DNA from: Mesorhizobium sp.
Lineage (GTDB): Bacteria > Pseudomonadota > Alphaproteobacteria > Rhizobiales > Rhizobiaceae
Reading direction: 5' to 3'
Length of the DNA stretch: 64,000 bases
Assembly (NCBI GenBank): GCA_004020875.1
Contig: SAPZ01000003.1
Span: 248,001 to 312,000 of the forward strand
The notes under the pieces: model-generated
The model's database searches: none
What the model saw: only the letters and a program-made list of their open reading frames with translations
What the model was told of the DNA's origin: nothing
Position numbers and translations under genes: made by a program
Shown: positions 44,176 through 50,975 of the stretch, piece after piece
Numbering within the stretch: position 1 is the stretch's first letter
How the letters are laid out: every line of letters begins with the position of its first letter

Positions 44176-44667
44176 ATGGTTTCCAAACGCCTCAGCCGCG
44201 AAGCCGGCCATCGCCGCAAATTCCTGGCTATCATCGACGACACGCCCGAATGCGAGCGCGCCGTCGCTTACGCCTCGAAGCGGGCACAACACACCAGCGG
44301 CGTCCTGGTGCTGCTCTATGTCATCGAGCCGGACGACTTCCAGCACTGGCTGGGCGTGGAGAAGATCATGCGCGAAGAAGCGACGGCCACGGCGCGCGCG
44401 GCGCTCGACGGCTACGCCAACAAGGTGCGCCAGAGCGTCGGCATCGAGCCGGAACTGGTGGTGCGCGAAGGCAAGCCAACCGACGAGATCCACAAGCTGA
44501 TCGAGGAAGACCAGGACATCGCCATCCTGGTGCTAGCGGCCGGCGCCGGCAAGGAAGGCCCTGGGCCGCTGGTCAGCGCGGTGGCCGGCAGGGCTGCGGC
44601 TTTTCCCATTCCGGTGACGGTCGTGCCGCAGAATCTGTCGGACGAGGAGATCGACAGCCTAGCCTAG
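44176..44667 (+). CDS. Universal stress protein (UspA family)
   Basis: A 163-residue Usp-fold protein (FLAIIDDTPECERAVAYASKRA at the N-terminus; LVSAVAGRAAAFPIPVTVVP at the C-terminus). The G-2x-G-9x-G ATP loop is not obvious, so ATP binding is uncertain. The ATG at 44176 (MVSKRLSREAGHRRKF) is preferred over GTG at 44131. Conserved next to the Nfu gene in rhizobia (recollection). Physiological role unspecified. Confidence 0.84.
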   Translation: MVSKRLSREAGHRRKFLAIIDDTPECERAVAYASKRAQHTSGVLVLLYVIEPDDFQHWLGVEKIMREEATATARAALDGYANKVRQSVGIEPELVVREGKPTDEIHKLIEEDQDIAILVLAAGAGKEGPGPLVSAVAGRAAAFPIPVTVVPQNLSDEEIDSLA

Positions 44668-44851
44668 GCTGCCTCAGTCCAAGATACCCGCCGACCTGGC
44701 CACCGTGAGCACTTCAAAAGGCGCGGCAGACACTGTAAAAACATTCCACCAGCCAGCCGTTCCTGCGACGCGTTTCGCTTGAATGTCCAGCCGATAGAGC
44801 CTATTTAGAACTATTCCAAACTATCGGCCCAGGAAGGGCCTGGAGATACCC

Positions 44852-45421
44852 ATGTTCATCCAGACCGAATCGACGCCGAACCCGGCGACGCTGAAATTCC
44901 TGCCGGGCAAGGAAGTGCTGCGCGAAGGCACAGCCGATTTCCGTAACGCCGAGGCCGCCGCGGAGGCCTCGCCACTGGCCGGCCGCCTGTTCGATATCCC
45001 GGGCGTCACCGGCGTATTCTTCGGCTATGACTTCATCACCGTGACCAAGGACGGCCCCGACTGGCAGCATCTGAAGCCGGCCATCCTTGGCGCGATCATG
45101 GAACACTTCATGTCCGGTGCCCCAGTCATGGCCGCGGCCGCCCCTGCGACGGAAGCGGGCGATAGCGGTGAGTTCTACGACAAGGCCGACGAAGAACTGG
45201 TGCTGACCATCAAGGAACTGCTCGATACGCGCGTGCGCCCCGCGGTTGCCCAGGACGGCGGCGACATCACGTTCCGCGGCTTCGAGAACGGCACGGTGTT
45301 CCTGCACATGAAGGGCGCCTGCGCCGGCTGCCCGTCGTCGACGGCGACTTTGAAGCACGGCATCCAGAACCTGCTCCGGCATTTTGTTCCCGAAGTGCAG
45401 CAGGTCGAGCAGGTCGCCTAA
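44852..45421 (+). CDS. NifU-like (Nfu1-type) Fe-S scaffold protein
   Basis: A 189-residue iron-sulfur carrier with an N-terminal Nfu_N domain (MFIQTESTPNPATLKFLPG) and a C-terminal NifU domain whose CxxC cluster ligands are C157 and C160 (KGACAGCPSS). It receives and delivers 4Fe-4S clusters to target enzymes, like mitochondrial NFU1. Preceded by a 184-bp gap after the stress protein; followed by a repeat and a strong terminator. Confidence 0.92.
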   Translation: MFIQTESTPNPATLKFLPGKEVLREGTADFRNAEAAAEASPLAGRLFDIPGVTGVFFGYDFITVTKDGPDWQHLKPAILGAIMEHFMSGAPVMAAAAPATEAGDSGEFYDKADEELVLTIKELLDTRVRPAVAQDGGDITFRGFENGTVFLHMKGACAGCPSSTATLKHGIQNLLRHFVPEVQQVEQVA

Positions 45422-45463
45422 CAGTTCCACACCGCCGACGGCTCGGCGGAGCGAATTCTTTCT

Positions 45464-45566
45464 AAAGCGCGTCGCGATCTTTCAGATTCGCTCCATGCGC
45501 TTTGGGTTTTGATTTTACGCATGTCTTTATCCCGAAACCGGTTCCCATTTTCGGGAGACATGCTTT
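45464..45566. repeat. Dispersed palindromic repeat, family B copy 1
   Basis: Two imperfect palindromes: AAAGCGC...ATGCGCTTT (45464-45502) and a long hairpin with arms GCATGTCT and TCCCGAAA against TTTTCGGGA and GACATGC (45519-45563). A shorter relative is at 56365-56414. Commonly dispersed in rhizobial intergenic DNA (recollection). Confidence 0.65.
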
Positions 45567-45578
45567 AATCCAAAAACA

Positions 45579-45607
45579 AAAAACCGGGCCCCAACAGCCC
45601 GGTTTTC
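45579..45607. terminator. Bidirectional rho-independent terminator
   Basis: A stem AAAACCGGGC / GCCCGGTTTT with a CCCAACA-type loop, flanked by A-tracts on the left and TTTTCTGTTTTC on the right. It serves the Nfu gene (plus strand) and the L,D-transpeptidase (minus strand), which converge here. Confidence 0.88.
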
Positions 45608-45664
45608 TGTTTTCAGGACGTCTTGTTGTTGCCTAGACGGTCCGCCTGCGAAACTGTTTCTCAC

Positions 45665-46282
45665 CTACATCACGATGACCTTGGCGCCGACCGACGTGCG
45701 GTCGTAGAGGTCGATAATATCTTGGTTCATCAGTCGGATGCAGCCCGACGACATCGCCTTGCCGATCGAGAACCATTCCGGGCTGCCATGCAGGCGGTAG
45801 CCCATGTCGCCACCTTTGTTGAAGAGATACATGGCGCGCGCGCCGAGCGGGTTCTTCAGGCCCGGTTCCATGCCGCCGGCGAACTTGGCGAGCTCGGGCT
45901 GGCGCTTGATCATCGGTGCCGGCGGCGTCCAGGTCGGCCATTCGCGCTTCAGCGCGATATGGGCGGTGCCGTGCCACTCGAAACCCTCGCGGCCGACGCC
46001 GATGCCGTAGCGCATCGCCATGCCGTCGCCCTCGATGAAGTAGAGGAACTTGTTCTGGGTATCGACGATGATGGTGCCAGGCTTCTCCGAGGAGTCATAC
46101 CGCACTTCCTGGCGGTGATACTTGGCGGGCACCTTCTCGATGGGGATGCGCGGCAGCTGATAGCCGGCATCGGTCATCGCGCCATAGTTGTTGGTGAACA
46201 ACTGCCCGCCGATGGTGCTGCAGCCGCTGATCGCGGTCGACAGCGCAAGGGCGGCGAGGATTGCAAACGACTTCAAGCGCAT
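45665..46282 (-). CDS. L,D-transpeptidase (YkuD) lipoprotein
   Basis: A 205-residue cell-envelope enzyme. A lipoprotein signal ends in the lipobox ISGC (about residues 18-21), and the YkuD domain has the HGSPE and catalytic SSGCIRLMN motif with nucleophilic Cys. Such enzymes cross-link peptidoglycan or anchor proteins to it. Start at 46282 (MRLKSFAILAAL) begins the signal peptide; the frame is open 12 codons further but without signal features. Divergent to cueR. Confidence 0.9.
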   Translation of the reverse strand: MRLKSFAILAALALSTAISGCSTIGGQLFTNNYGAMTDAGYQLPRIPIEKVPAKYHRQEVRYDSSEKPGTIIVDTQNKFLYFIEGDGMAMRYGIGVGREGFEWHGTAHIALKREWPTWTPPAPMIKRQPELAKFAGGMEPGLKNPLGARAMYLFNKGGDMGYRLHGSPEWFSIGKAMSSGCIRLMNQDIIDLYDRTSVGAKVIVM

Positions 46283-46507
46283 GAATAGGTCCGACGCCCC
46301 GTCTCGGTGCAGCGGCACGAGTCGGCCGCTTTCTTGCCATCATTCATGCTGGCATTTCTTTTGCTTGCCAAGCGCGCAACGCCTATATCCAAGTCCTTAC
46401 GTGCCGGTAAGTGCCGAACTGCGGCATTTCCGCAACAGGCCTCACAGGATTGTGAAGCAAAATCAATGGGGCGGCTTCAAGGCCGCCTGGGAAACGAGGA
46501 GAGCGCC

Positions 46508-46897
46508 ATGAATGTCGGAGACGCCGCCGAGCGTTCCGGCCTGCCGGCCAAGACAATCCGCTACTATGAGGAGATCGGCCTTCTCCGTCCGGCGCGAGCC
46601 GGGAACGGCTATCGCGACTACTCCGGCGAGGACATCCACCGGCTCGCCTTCCTGCGCCGTGCGCGCAATCTTGGCTTCTCAATCGACGATTGCAGGCAGC
46701 TTATGGCGCTCTATCAGGACCGCGACCGCGCCAGCCACGACGTGCGCGAGATCGCCGCCGCCCATGTCAGGGCGATCGAGGAAAAGGTGCGCGAATTGCA
46801 GTCGATGCGCTCGACGCTGCAGAAGCTGATCCACGCCTGCCATGGCGACGACCGGCCGGACTGCCCGATCCTGGACGACATGGCGGGAGCGGCCTGA
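46508..46897 (+). CDS. cueR: Copper-responsive MerR-family activator
   Basis: A 129-residue MerR protein with winged HTH (AERSGLPAKTIRYYEEIGLL), dimerising coiled coil and a metal loop CHGDDRPDC (C111 and C119, C-X7-C), the same arrangement as C112/C120 of E. coli CueR. It should activate the 19-bp-spacer promoter of copA at 38218-38248. A GAGGAG ribosome site precedes the ATG. Being 8 kb from copA is unusual since they are commonly neighbours. Confidence 0.9.
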   Translation: MNVGDAAERSGLPAKTIRYYEEIGLLRPARAGNGYRDYSGEDIHRLAFLRRARNLGFSIDDCRQLMALYQDRDRASHDVREIAAAHVRAIEEKVRELQSMRSTLQKLIHACHGDDRPDCPILDDMAGAA

Positions 46898-46908
46898 AGT
46901 CGGGGCGG

Positions 46909-47379
46909 TCAGCGCTTCCAGAAATCGCGGTGCGGCGCGAGCAACTCGTCCGCGATTTCGGGGAACGGACCGAAGACCTCGATCTTCTTCTGGCCGGAAG
47001 CGAATACGGTGCGCGAGGCGAGGTTCATCGTCGGATTCTCCTCGTGATCGCCGGTAAGCGCCAGGAGATCGGTCTCCTCGAAGCCATAGACCAGCCGGCC
47101 GATATTCGCCCAGTACATGGTGCCGGCGCACATCGCGCAGGGCTCGCCGGTCGTGACCAGCGTGCATCGCCACAGGAACTCCGGCTCGTAGGCCGCAGCA
47201 GCGCGGCGGGCGAGCTCGGTCTCGGCATGGCGCACCGTGTCGAGATTGCCCTGCCGCATCAAAACGCCATCGTCCGGCCCGACCAGCACGGAACCGAAAG
47301 GGTGATGCCCATGCGCCGCCGCCTCGCGCGCGACGGCGTCGGCGGAGCGGAGGTGGGCAAGCATCCGATCACGGGTCAT
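46909..47379 (-). CDS. Cytidine/deoxycytidylate-type zinc deaminase
   Basis: A 156-residue CDA-fold deaminase with zinc motif HAE (51-53) and PCAMC (80-84). The fold and the MCAGTMYWANIGRLVYGF segment are closest to guanine deaminase or tRNA-adenosine deaminase-like proteins. Being 156 residues without the TadA C-terminus hallmarks, I favour a nucleobase deaminase. Convergent with cueR. Substrate uncertain. Confidence 0.85.
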   Translation of the reverse strand: MTRDRMLAHLRSADAVAREAAAHGHHPFGSVLVGPDDGVLMRQGNLDTVRHAETELARRAAAAYEPEFLWRCTLVTTGEPCAMCAGTMYWANIGRLVYGFEETDLLALTGDHEENPTMNLASRTVFASGQKKIEVFGPFPEIADELLAPHRDFWKR

Positions 47380-47518
47380 GGCAGATCCTTCATGCCAAAA
47401 TCCAGCCGATGGGCGGCTTACTGAGCTAACATTGCTACCACGGAGAAGGATTTAGCAAGCGATGACCTTCATCCGAACGAGGTTGACTAGACACTGATGC
47501 ATTTTTTTGAGGCGCCAG

Positions 47519-47590
47519 GATCTGAGGGGCGGGACGGTGACGCATCGATCTGCAAAACCGACGTAATGGGTTCAATTCCCGTTCACACTC
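47519..47590 (+). pseudogene. Degenerate tRNA-Cys(GCA)-like sequence
   Basis: A 72-nt stretch folds as a decayed tRNA. The T arm ATGGG-TTCAATT-CCCGT (47566-47582) is intact. The anticodon loop CTGCAAA (47550-47556, anticodon GCA) sits on a stem TCGAT/ACCGA with one A-C mismatch. The acceptor GATCTGA/TCACACT has two mismatches, and the D arm keeps only three pairs. No CCA follows. Probably a tRNA relic or the trace of an integration site; function unlikely. The rest of the gap to 47593 shows nothing else. Confidence 0.45.
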
Positions 47591-47593
47591 TTG

Positions 47594-47615
47594 GTTTGTC
47601 AAATATATAATCGCC
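47594..47615. repeat. Solo near-copy of the transposon end
   Basis: These 22 bases match the outer 22 bases of the right terminal repeat (50220-50241) at 19 positions in the same orientation, and are separated from the left end of the element by exactly the 8-bp target duplication. It may be the remnant of an older related element or a preferred target. Confidence 0.7.
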
Positions 47616-47685
47616 CCGCTAAAGGCGATTATCTGGTTGACAAACCCAAATGGAACTGCGATAACGATTCCAAGGAGTTATCGCT

Positions 47686-48627
47686 ATGTCCGTTCTGTCC
47701 CGCCCCGAATTCCATGACGAAGCCAAGGCTTTCGAGCATGTCGAGTCCATACTGTGGCCGAACGGTCCCGTTTGCCCCAAGTGCGGTAGCGTTGATCGCC
47801 ACTACGCATTGAAGGGCGTGCGCACCAAGCCCTCCAAGAAGAACCCGAACGGCGTTGAACGTCACGGCCTGTACAAGTGTAGCGCTTGCCGTTCGCAGTT
47901 CACCGTCCGCATGGGCACGATCTTCGAGGAAAGCCATCTGCCGCTCACCAAGTGGCTACAGGCCATCCACCTTATGTGCGCCTCGAAGAAGGGCATTAGC
48001 GCCCACCAGATGCACCGCATACTCGAGTGCACCTATGAGGCGGCTTGGTTCCTGTGCCATCGCATTCGCCTTGCCATGGCCTCTGGCGAGCTTTCCCCGA
48101 TGGGCGGCGGCGGCAAGACCGTTGAAGCCGACGAAACCTATATCGGTCGTTTGCAGGGCTCGCCTGTCAAGCGCGGCGGCAGCGCCCACAAGAACACCGT
48201 CGTTACGCTGGTCGAGCGCGGCGGCAAGGCGCGTTCCTTCCATGTCGATACGGCCCGCATGGGCAATGTCATGCCTATCGTCCGCGCCAACATCGCCAAG
48301 GAAAGCGCGTTGATGACCGACGAAAGCGGCATCTATCGCCGCGCCAGCCAGGATTTCTCCTCGCACGAGTTTGTCACGCATTCCAAGGACGAATACGTTC
48401 GCGGCAACGTCCATACCAACACGGTCGAAGGCTTCTTCTCGATCTTCAAGCGCGGCATGAAAGGCGTCTATCAGCATTGCAGCGAACACCATCTGCACCG
48501 CTACCTTGCCGAATTCGACTTCCGCTATTCGAACCGCATCGCGCTTGGCGTTGATGACGGCACCCGCGCTTTCATCGCCCTAAATGGCGTGAAGGGTAAA
48601 CGCCTCACCTATCGCAGACCTGCTTGA
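47686..48627 (+). CDS. IS1595/ISXO2-type transposase
   Basis: A 313-residue DDE transposase. An N-terminal zinc ribbon (C30, C33, C65, C68) is followed by the catalytic core: D149 in VEADETYIG, D202 in LMTDESGIY and E238 in HTNTVEGFFSIFKRG. A strong AAGGAG precedes the ATG, 36 bp inside the left terminal repeat. No frameshift or truncation is visible, so it is probably active. In the +1 frame, open sequence continues to 48709 beyond its stop. Confidence 0.95.
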   Translation: MSVLSRPEFHDEAKAFEHVESILWPNGPVCPKCGSVDRHYALKGVRTKPSKKNPNGVERHGLYKCSACRSQFTVRMGTIFEESHLPLTKWLQAIHLMCASKKGISAHQMHRILECTYEAAWFLCHRIRLAMASGELSPMGGGGKTVEADETYIGRLQGSPVKRGGSAHKNTVVTLVERGGKARSFHVDTARMGNVMPIVRANIAKESALMTDESGIYRRASQDFSSHEFVTHSKDEYVRGNVHTNTVEGFFSIFKRGMKGVYQHCSEHHLHRYLAEFDFRYSNRIALGVDDGTRAFIALNGVKGKRLTYRRPA

Positions 48628-48699
48628 CGACAAGCGCAAGCACTACCGCAAGCCCGTACAGTTGGAATTGCCGCTCTGGCGGGGGATTCACAAACGAAA

Positions 48700-48724
48700 G
48701 CGGCGGTGATATGTTCACCGCCGC
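48700..48724 (+). terminator. Hairpin after the transposase gene
   Basis: GCGGCGGTGA / TCACCGCCGC form a perfect 10-bp stem with a TATGT loop. No T-run follows, but a second G-T-containing stem GAGGCTCC / GGGGCCTC (about 48752-48785) then reaches TTCGTTT, so transposase transcription probably ends here. Confidence 0.5.
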
Positions 48725-48727
48725 CCT

Positions 48728-48967
48728 TAGATTCTCCTATTGGCCCACTTTGAGGCTCCGTGACTCGCCAGTCTCGGGGCCTCTTCGTTTATCCCGCGCC
48801 GCGTCCGTGGCGGCAGCGACGAGCGCGGCAACTTCGGCTCAAAAATGAGCCGGTCCGCTCGACTGGTGAATCTTGATGGGCACGGATACTGGCCCAAAGA
48901 TAAGGCTTGTCCGGCCGTGAACTACTACCCCCAAGGCGAAGACGGGAATAATCTTTTTAGCTGATTC
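48728..48967. other. Non-coding spacer inside the transposon
   Basis: The 340-bp gap from the transposase stop to the first cargo gene holds the hairpins above and a small GGCTCA-AAAA-TGAGCC stem near 48836. I see no convincing gene and no clear promoter for the cargo. Confidence 0.4.
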
Positions 48968-49414
48968 ATGACACCAATAACCGCCTCAATCTTAGCCGTC
49001 GAAAAACGCACCGTTTATGACGGTGCGGGGCGGGCGGATTTGGGGCATGTTACAGAAGATGTAGCGCTTGCAATTAATTGCAATGCGGGGCCAATCCGGC
49101 TTCTTAGGGGCGTTCAGGGCCGAAACGGCGGCTTTGGCCTCGCGCATATTGAAAGCTATGAAGGTCGCGTTCGCCAGTTTGAAACCCTTGGATTCCGTGA
49201 CACGGTTTCATACGTTCGCTTCGTGGCTTGCGACTACGATCTCATCATCTTGCAAGAGGACGGTCGTCATGTTTTCCAGCGCGAGAAAGATGGATACTTC
49301 AATCAAATAGTTTGCCAATGGGATGCAGAAGTCGCGTTTTGGAGCGTCACTACCGCAATCCCGAAGCGAGCTGTGCGCAATGTCAACATTGTGTGGAGAA
49401 AATTGACGGTCTGA
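48968..49414 (+). CDS. Cargo gene: putative BECR-fold nuclease-like protein
   Basis: A 148-residue passenger of the transposon. I do not recognise it by full-length match. Residues 55-130 follow the pattern of phage barnase/EndoU/colicin/RelE-like (BECR) proteins: GFGLAHIES (His60), LGFRDTVSYVRFVACDYDLII, a strand pair, then FWSVTTAIP. In that superfamily a His and a late Ser/Thr help cleave RNA. There is no signal peptide. If real it could be a toxin or selfish maintenance factor. The resemblance is by eye only and needs structure prediction. Confidence 0.5.
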   Translation: MTPITASILAVEKRTVYDGAGRADLGHVTEDVALAINCNAGPIRLLRGVQGRNGGFGLAHIESYEGRVRQFETLGFRDTVSYVRFVACDYDLIILQEDGRHVFQREKDGYFNQIVCQWDAEVAFWSVTTAIPKRAVRNVNIVWRKLTV

Positions 49415-49644
49415 CGAGAGCGAACTTCGTCTTCGGATGTCGGTGATCCTAACCGCTTTGCGACCGTGGCAATGCCCAAATCCGACGGGCAGAGGATCCA
49501 AACGCACGCGGAGACCGCTTTGGTACGAACTAAAGATATGACAAAAGGTTCCGAATTGCAAGGAATCTCTCTTGCAAACTCAGACGATCGGACATCGAAC
49601 TTAATTATGGATTGCTAGTTAAACGACCATCGGGACCGATTGCA

Positions 49645-49821
49645 ATGAGTACCAAAACCCAGAGAGAAAAGTTCGAAGAGGCTTCTAAAAAGCTAAATGC
49701 GGACCAATCGGAAGAGGTGTTTGATGCTATCGTCGACAAAATCGCGCACGCACCGAAACTAACCCAGGAACAGATAAAGGAACTTCTCCGCCGCAAACGG
49801 GAGAAGGGAAACCGCGAATAG
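49645..49821 (+). CDS. Cargo gene: small helical charged protein
   Basis: A 58-residue, highly charged helical protein (MSTKTQREKFEEASKKL... ending in a Lys/Arg-rich tail KRKREKGNRE-type), with AT-rich codon use. It lies 230 bp after the BECR-like gene on the same strand. GGGA precedes its ATG at 49645. Its size and pairing with a possible nuclease would fit an antitoxin, but that is speculation; I find no motif. Confidence 0.5.
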   Translation: MSTKTQREKFEEASKKLNADQSEEVFDAIVDKIAHAPKLTQEQIKELLRRKREKGNRE

Positions 49822-49903
49822 CCCCGCGCCGATTCACCCTTCCTTCACGATATTAGCGCAGCCTAACGTAAGGTCATGCTTGTACCGAGTACATGCCTAA
49901 GCC

Positions 49904-50107
49904 CTAGCGCCGATCCCCCTCAGCGCTGGGGCTTTTCCCAATAATCCAATCGATAATTTGGGGGTCTATCTGCTGGGCGCTTGTGTAGGTCTTCACGAGC
50001 CTTTCGGCGTAATCACGCCATTCGGCTTCCGGCATCTTTCTATCGCGGACCTGGGTCTGGAATACCGTCCTGATGATATCGGCATCCATGGCAGACAGTT
50101 TCGCCAT
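49904..50107 (-). CDS. Cargo gene: small hypothetical protein
   Basis: A 67-residue protein on the opposite strand (MAKLSAMDADIIRTVFQTQ), mostly helical with no signal or membrane segment and no known motif. A G-rich AGCGGGGGCC lies upstream of the ATG at 50107. It converges on the 58-residue cargo gene and ends about 110 bp before the right terminal repeat. Probably a genuine but unknown passenger. Confidence 0.45.
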   Translation of the reverse strand: MAKLSAMDADIIRTVFQTQVRDRKMPEAEWRDYAERLVKTYTSAQQIDPQIIDWIIGKSPSAEGDRR

Positions 50108-50290
50108 TGTTGGCCCCCGCTTGGAGCATCCTTTAGCGAACTATATCTGCAAACGACCCTTTTACGAGTCCGATTCTGGAGTGCCGGCCTGTCCGGATTA
50201 TATTCCTATTTCACTTTGGGTTTGTCAACCAGATAATCGCCCCGCTAAAGCGGGTTCAAACCGTGAACAAAATCTGGCATGGTGCCTCCC

Positions 50291-50791
50291 ATGCCCATCG
50301 TTTCCCCGATTCCCCTCAACCCTTTGATCGACGGCCGCCAGTCGGAGCGGGCCATGCTGGTGCGGCGCGGCGTGCAGCGGCTGCTGCGCGAAATGGGCGC
50401 GCATGTGCTGCCGGAGCTGTCGCTCGCCACCGGGCGGCGCGCCGATCTCGTGGCGCTGACCAGGCAAGGCGACATCTGGATCATCGAGATCAAATCCTCG
50501 ATCGAGGATTTTAGGGTCGACCGCAAATGGCCGGACTACCGGCTGCATTCCGACCGCTTCTTCTTCGCCACCCATCCCGGCGTTCCAGCTGACATCTTTC
50601 CCGAGGAATGCGGCTTCATCCTTTCCGACGGCTATGGCGCGGAGATCCTGCGCGACGCGCCGGAGCACCGCATGGCGGCCGCGACGCGCAAGGCGCTGAT
50701 GCTGCGGATTGCACGGGCAGGCGCCGCGCGGCTCTTGGCAGCCGAGCTTGCCGGCGTCGCCGTGCCGGCGCTGGATGGCGAGAGCGAGTAG
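50291..50791 (+). CDS. mmcB: MmcB-family DNA repair protein
   Basis: A 166-residue protein starting MPIVSPIPLNPLIDGRQSER, with the MmcB nuclease-like core (RRADLVALTRQGDIWIIEIK, DYRLHSDRFFFATHPGVPADIFPEECG). In Caulobacter MmcB takes part in an SOS-linked mutagenesis/repair pathway; its E-x-K pattern resembles PD-(D/E)XK nucleases. An ATG four codons upstream is possible. The transposon's target duplication ends only 41 bp upstream, so its native promoter may be displaced. Confidence 0.9.
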   Translation: MPIVSPIPLNPLIDGRQSERAMLVRRGVQRLLREMGAHVLPELSLATGRRADLVALTRQGDIWIIEIKSSIEDFRVDRKWPDYRLHSDRFFFATHPGVPADIFPEECGFILSDGYGAEILRDAPEHRMAAATRKALMLRIARAGAARLLAAELAGVAVPALDGESE

Positions 50792-50975
50792 CTCCTCCCG
50801 AGGGTTGGGTACCGGCGTCTTGCGATCGAAGTCCGGCGTCGCGGCAGGCTCAAAGCGCCCCCCTGCCTGCGGCCGACAAGAATTTTCGGCCCGCACCGAT
50901 GATTTTCATCCATCGCGATTGTCTTCACCTACAGGCGCGTCCGGATGGCCGGCGGCCTGGACAAGAGGTGATCAC

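Larger units (their letters stand above)
47616..50249. mobile_element. IS1595-family transposon with cargo genes and 8-bp target duplication
   Basis: A 2,618-bp element (47624-50241) bounded by perfect 27-bp terminal inverted repeats (47624-47650 and 50215-50241, starting GGCGATTATCTGGTTGACAA) and flanked by 8-bp direct repeats CCGCTAAA (47616-47623, 50242-50249). The target was a palindrome CCCGCTAAAGCGGG. It carries an ISXO2-type transposase and three small cargo genes (48968, 49645, 49904), two of which look AT-richer than flanking DNA. IS1595-family elements duplicate 8 bp and some carry passenger genes, so the family call is strong. Perfect repeats suggest recent movement. Confidence 0.93.

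Noticed and set aside
48624..48848. A 74-residue frame after the transposase
   Set aside because: Ser/Thr/Ala-rich low-complexity reading across hairpins, with no ribosome site; not listed as a gene.
47624..50241. Region as a prophage or integrative element remnant
   Set aside because: No integrase or phage genes; terminal repeats and 8-bp duplication explain it fully as a transposon.
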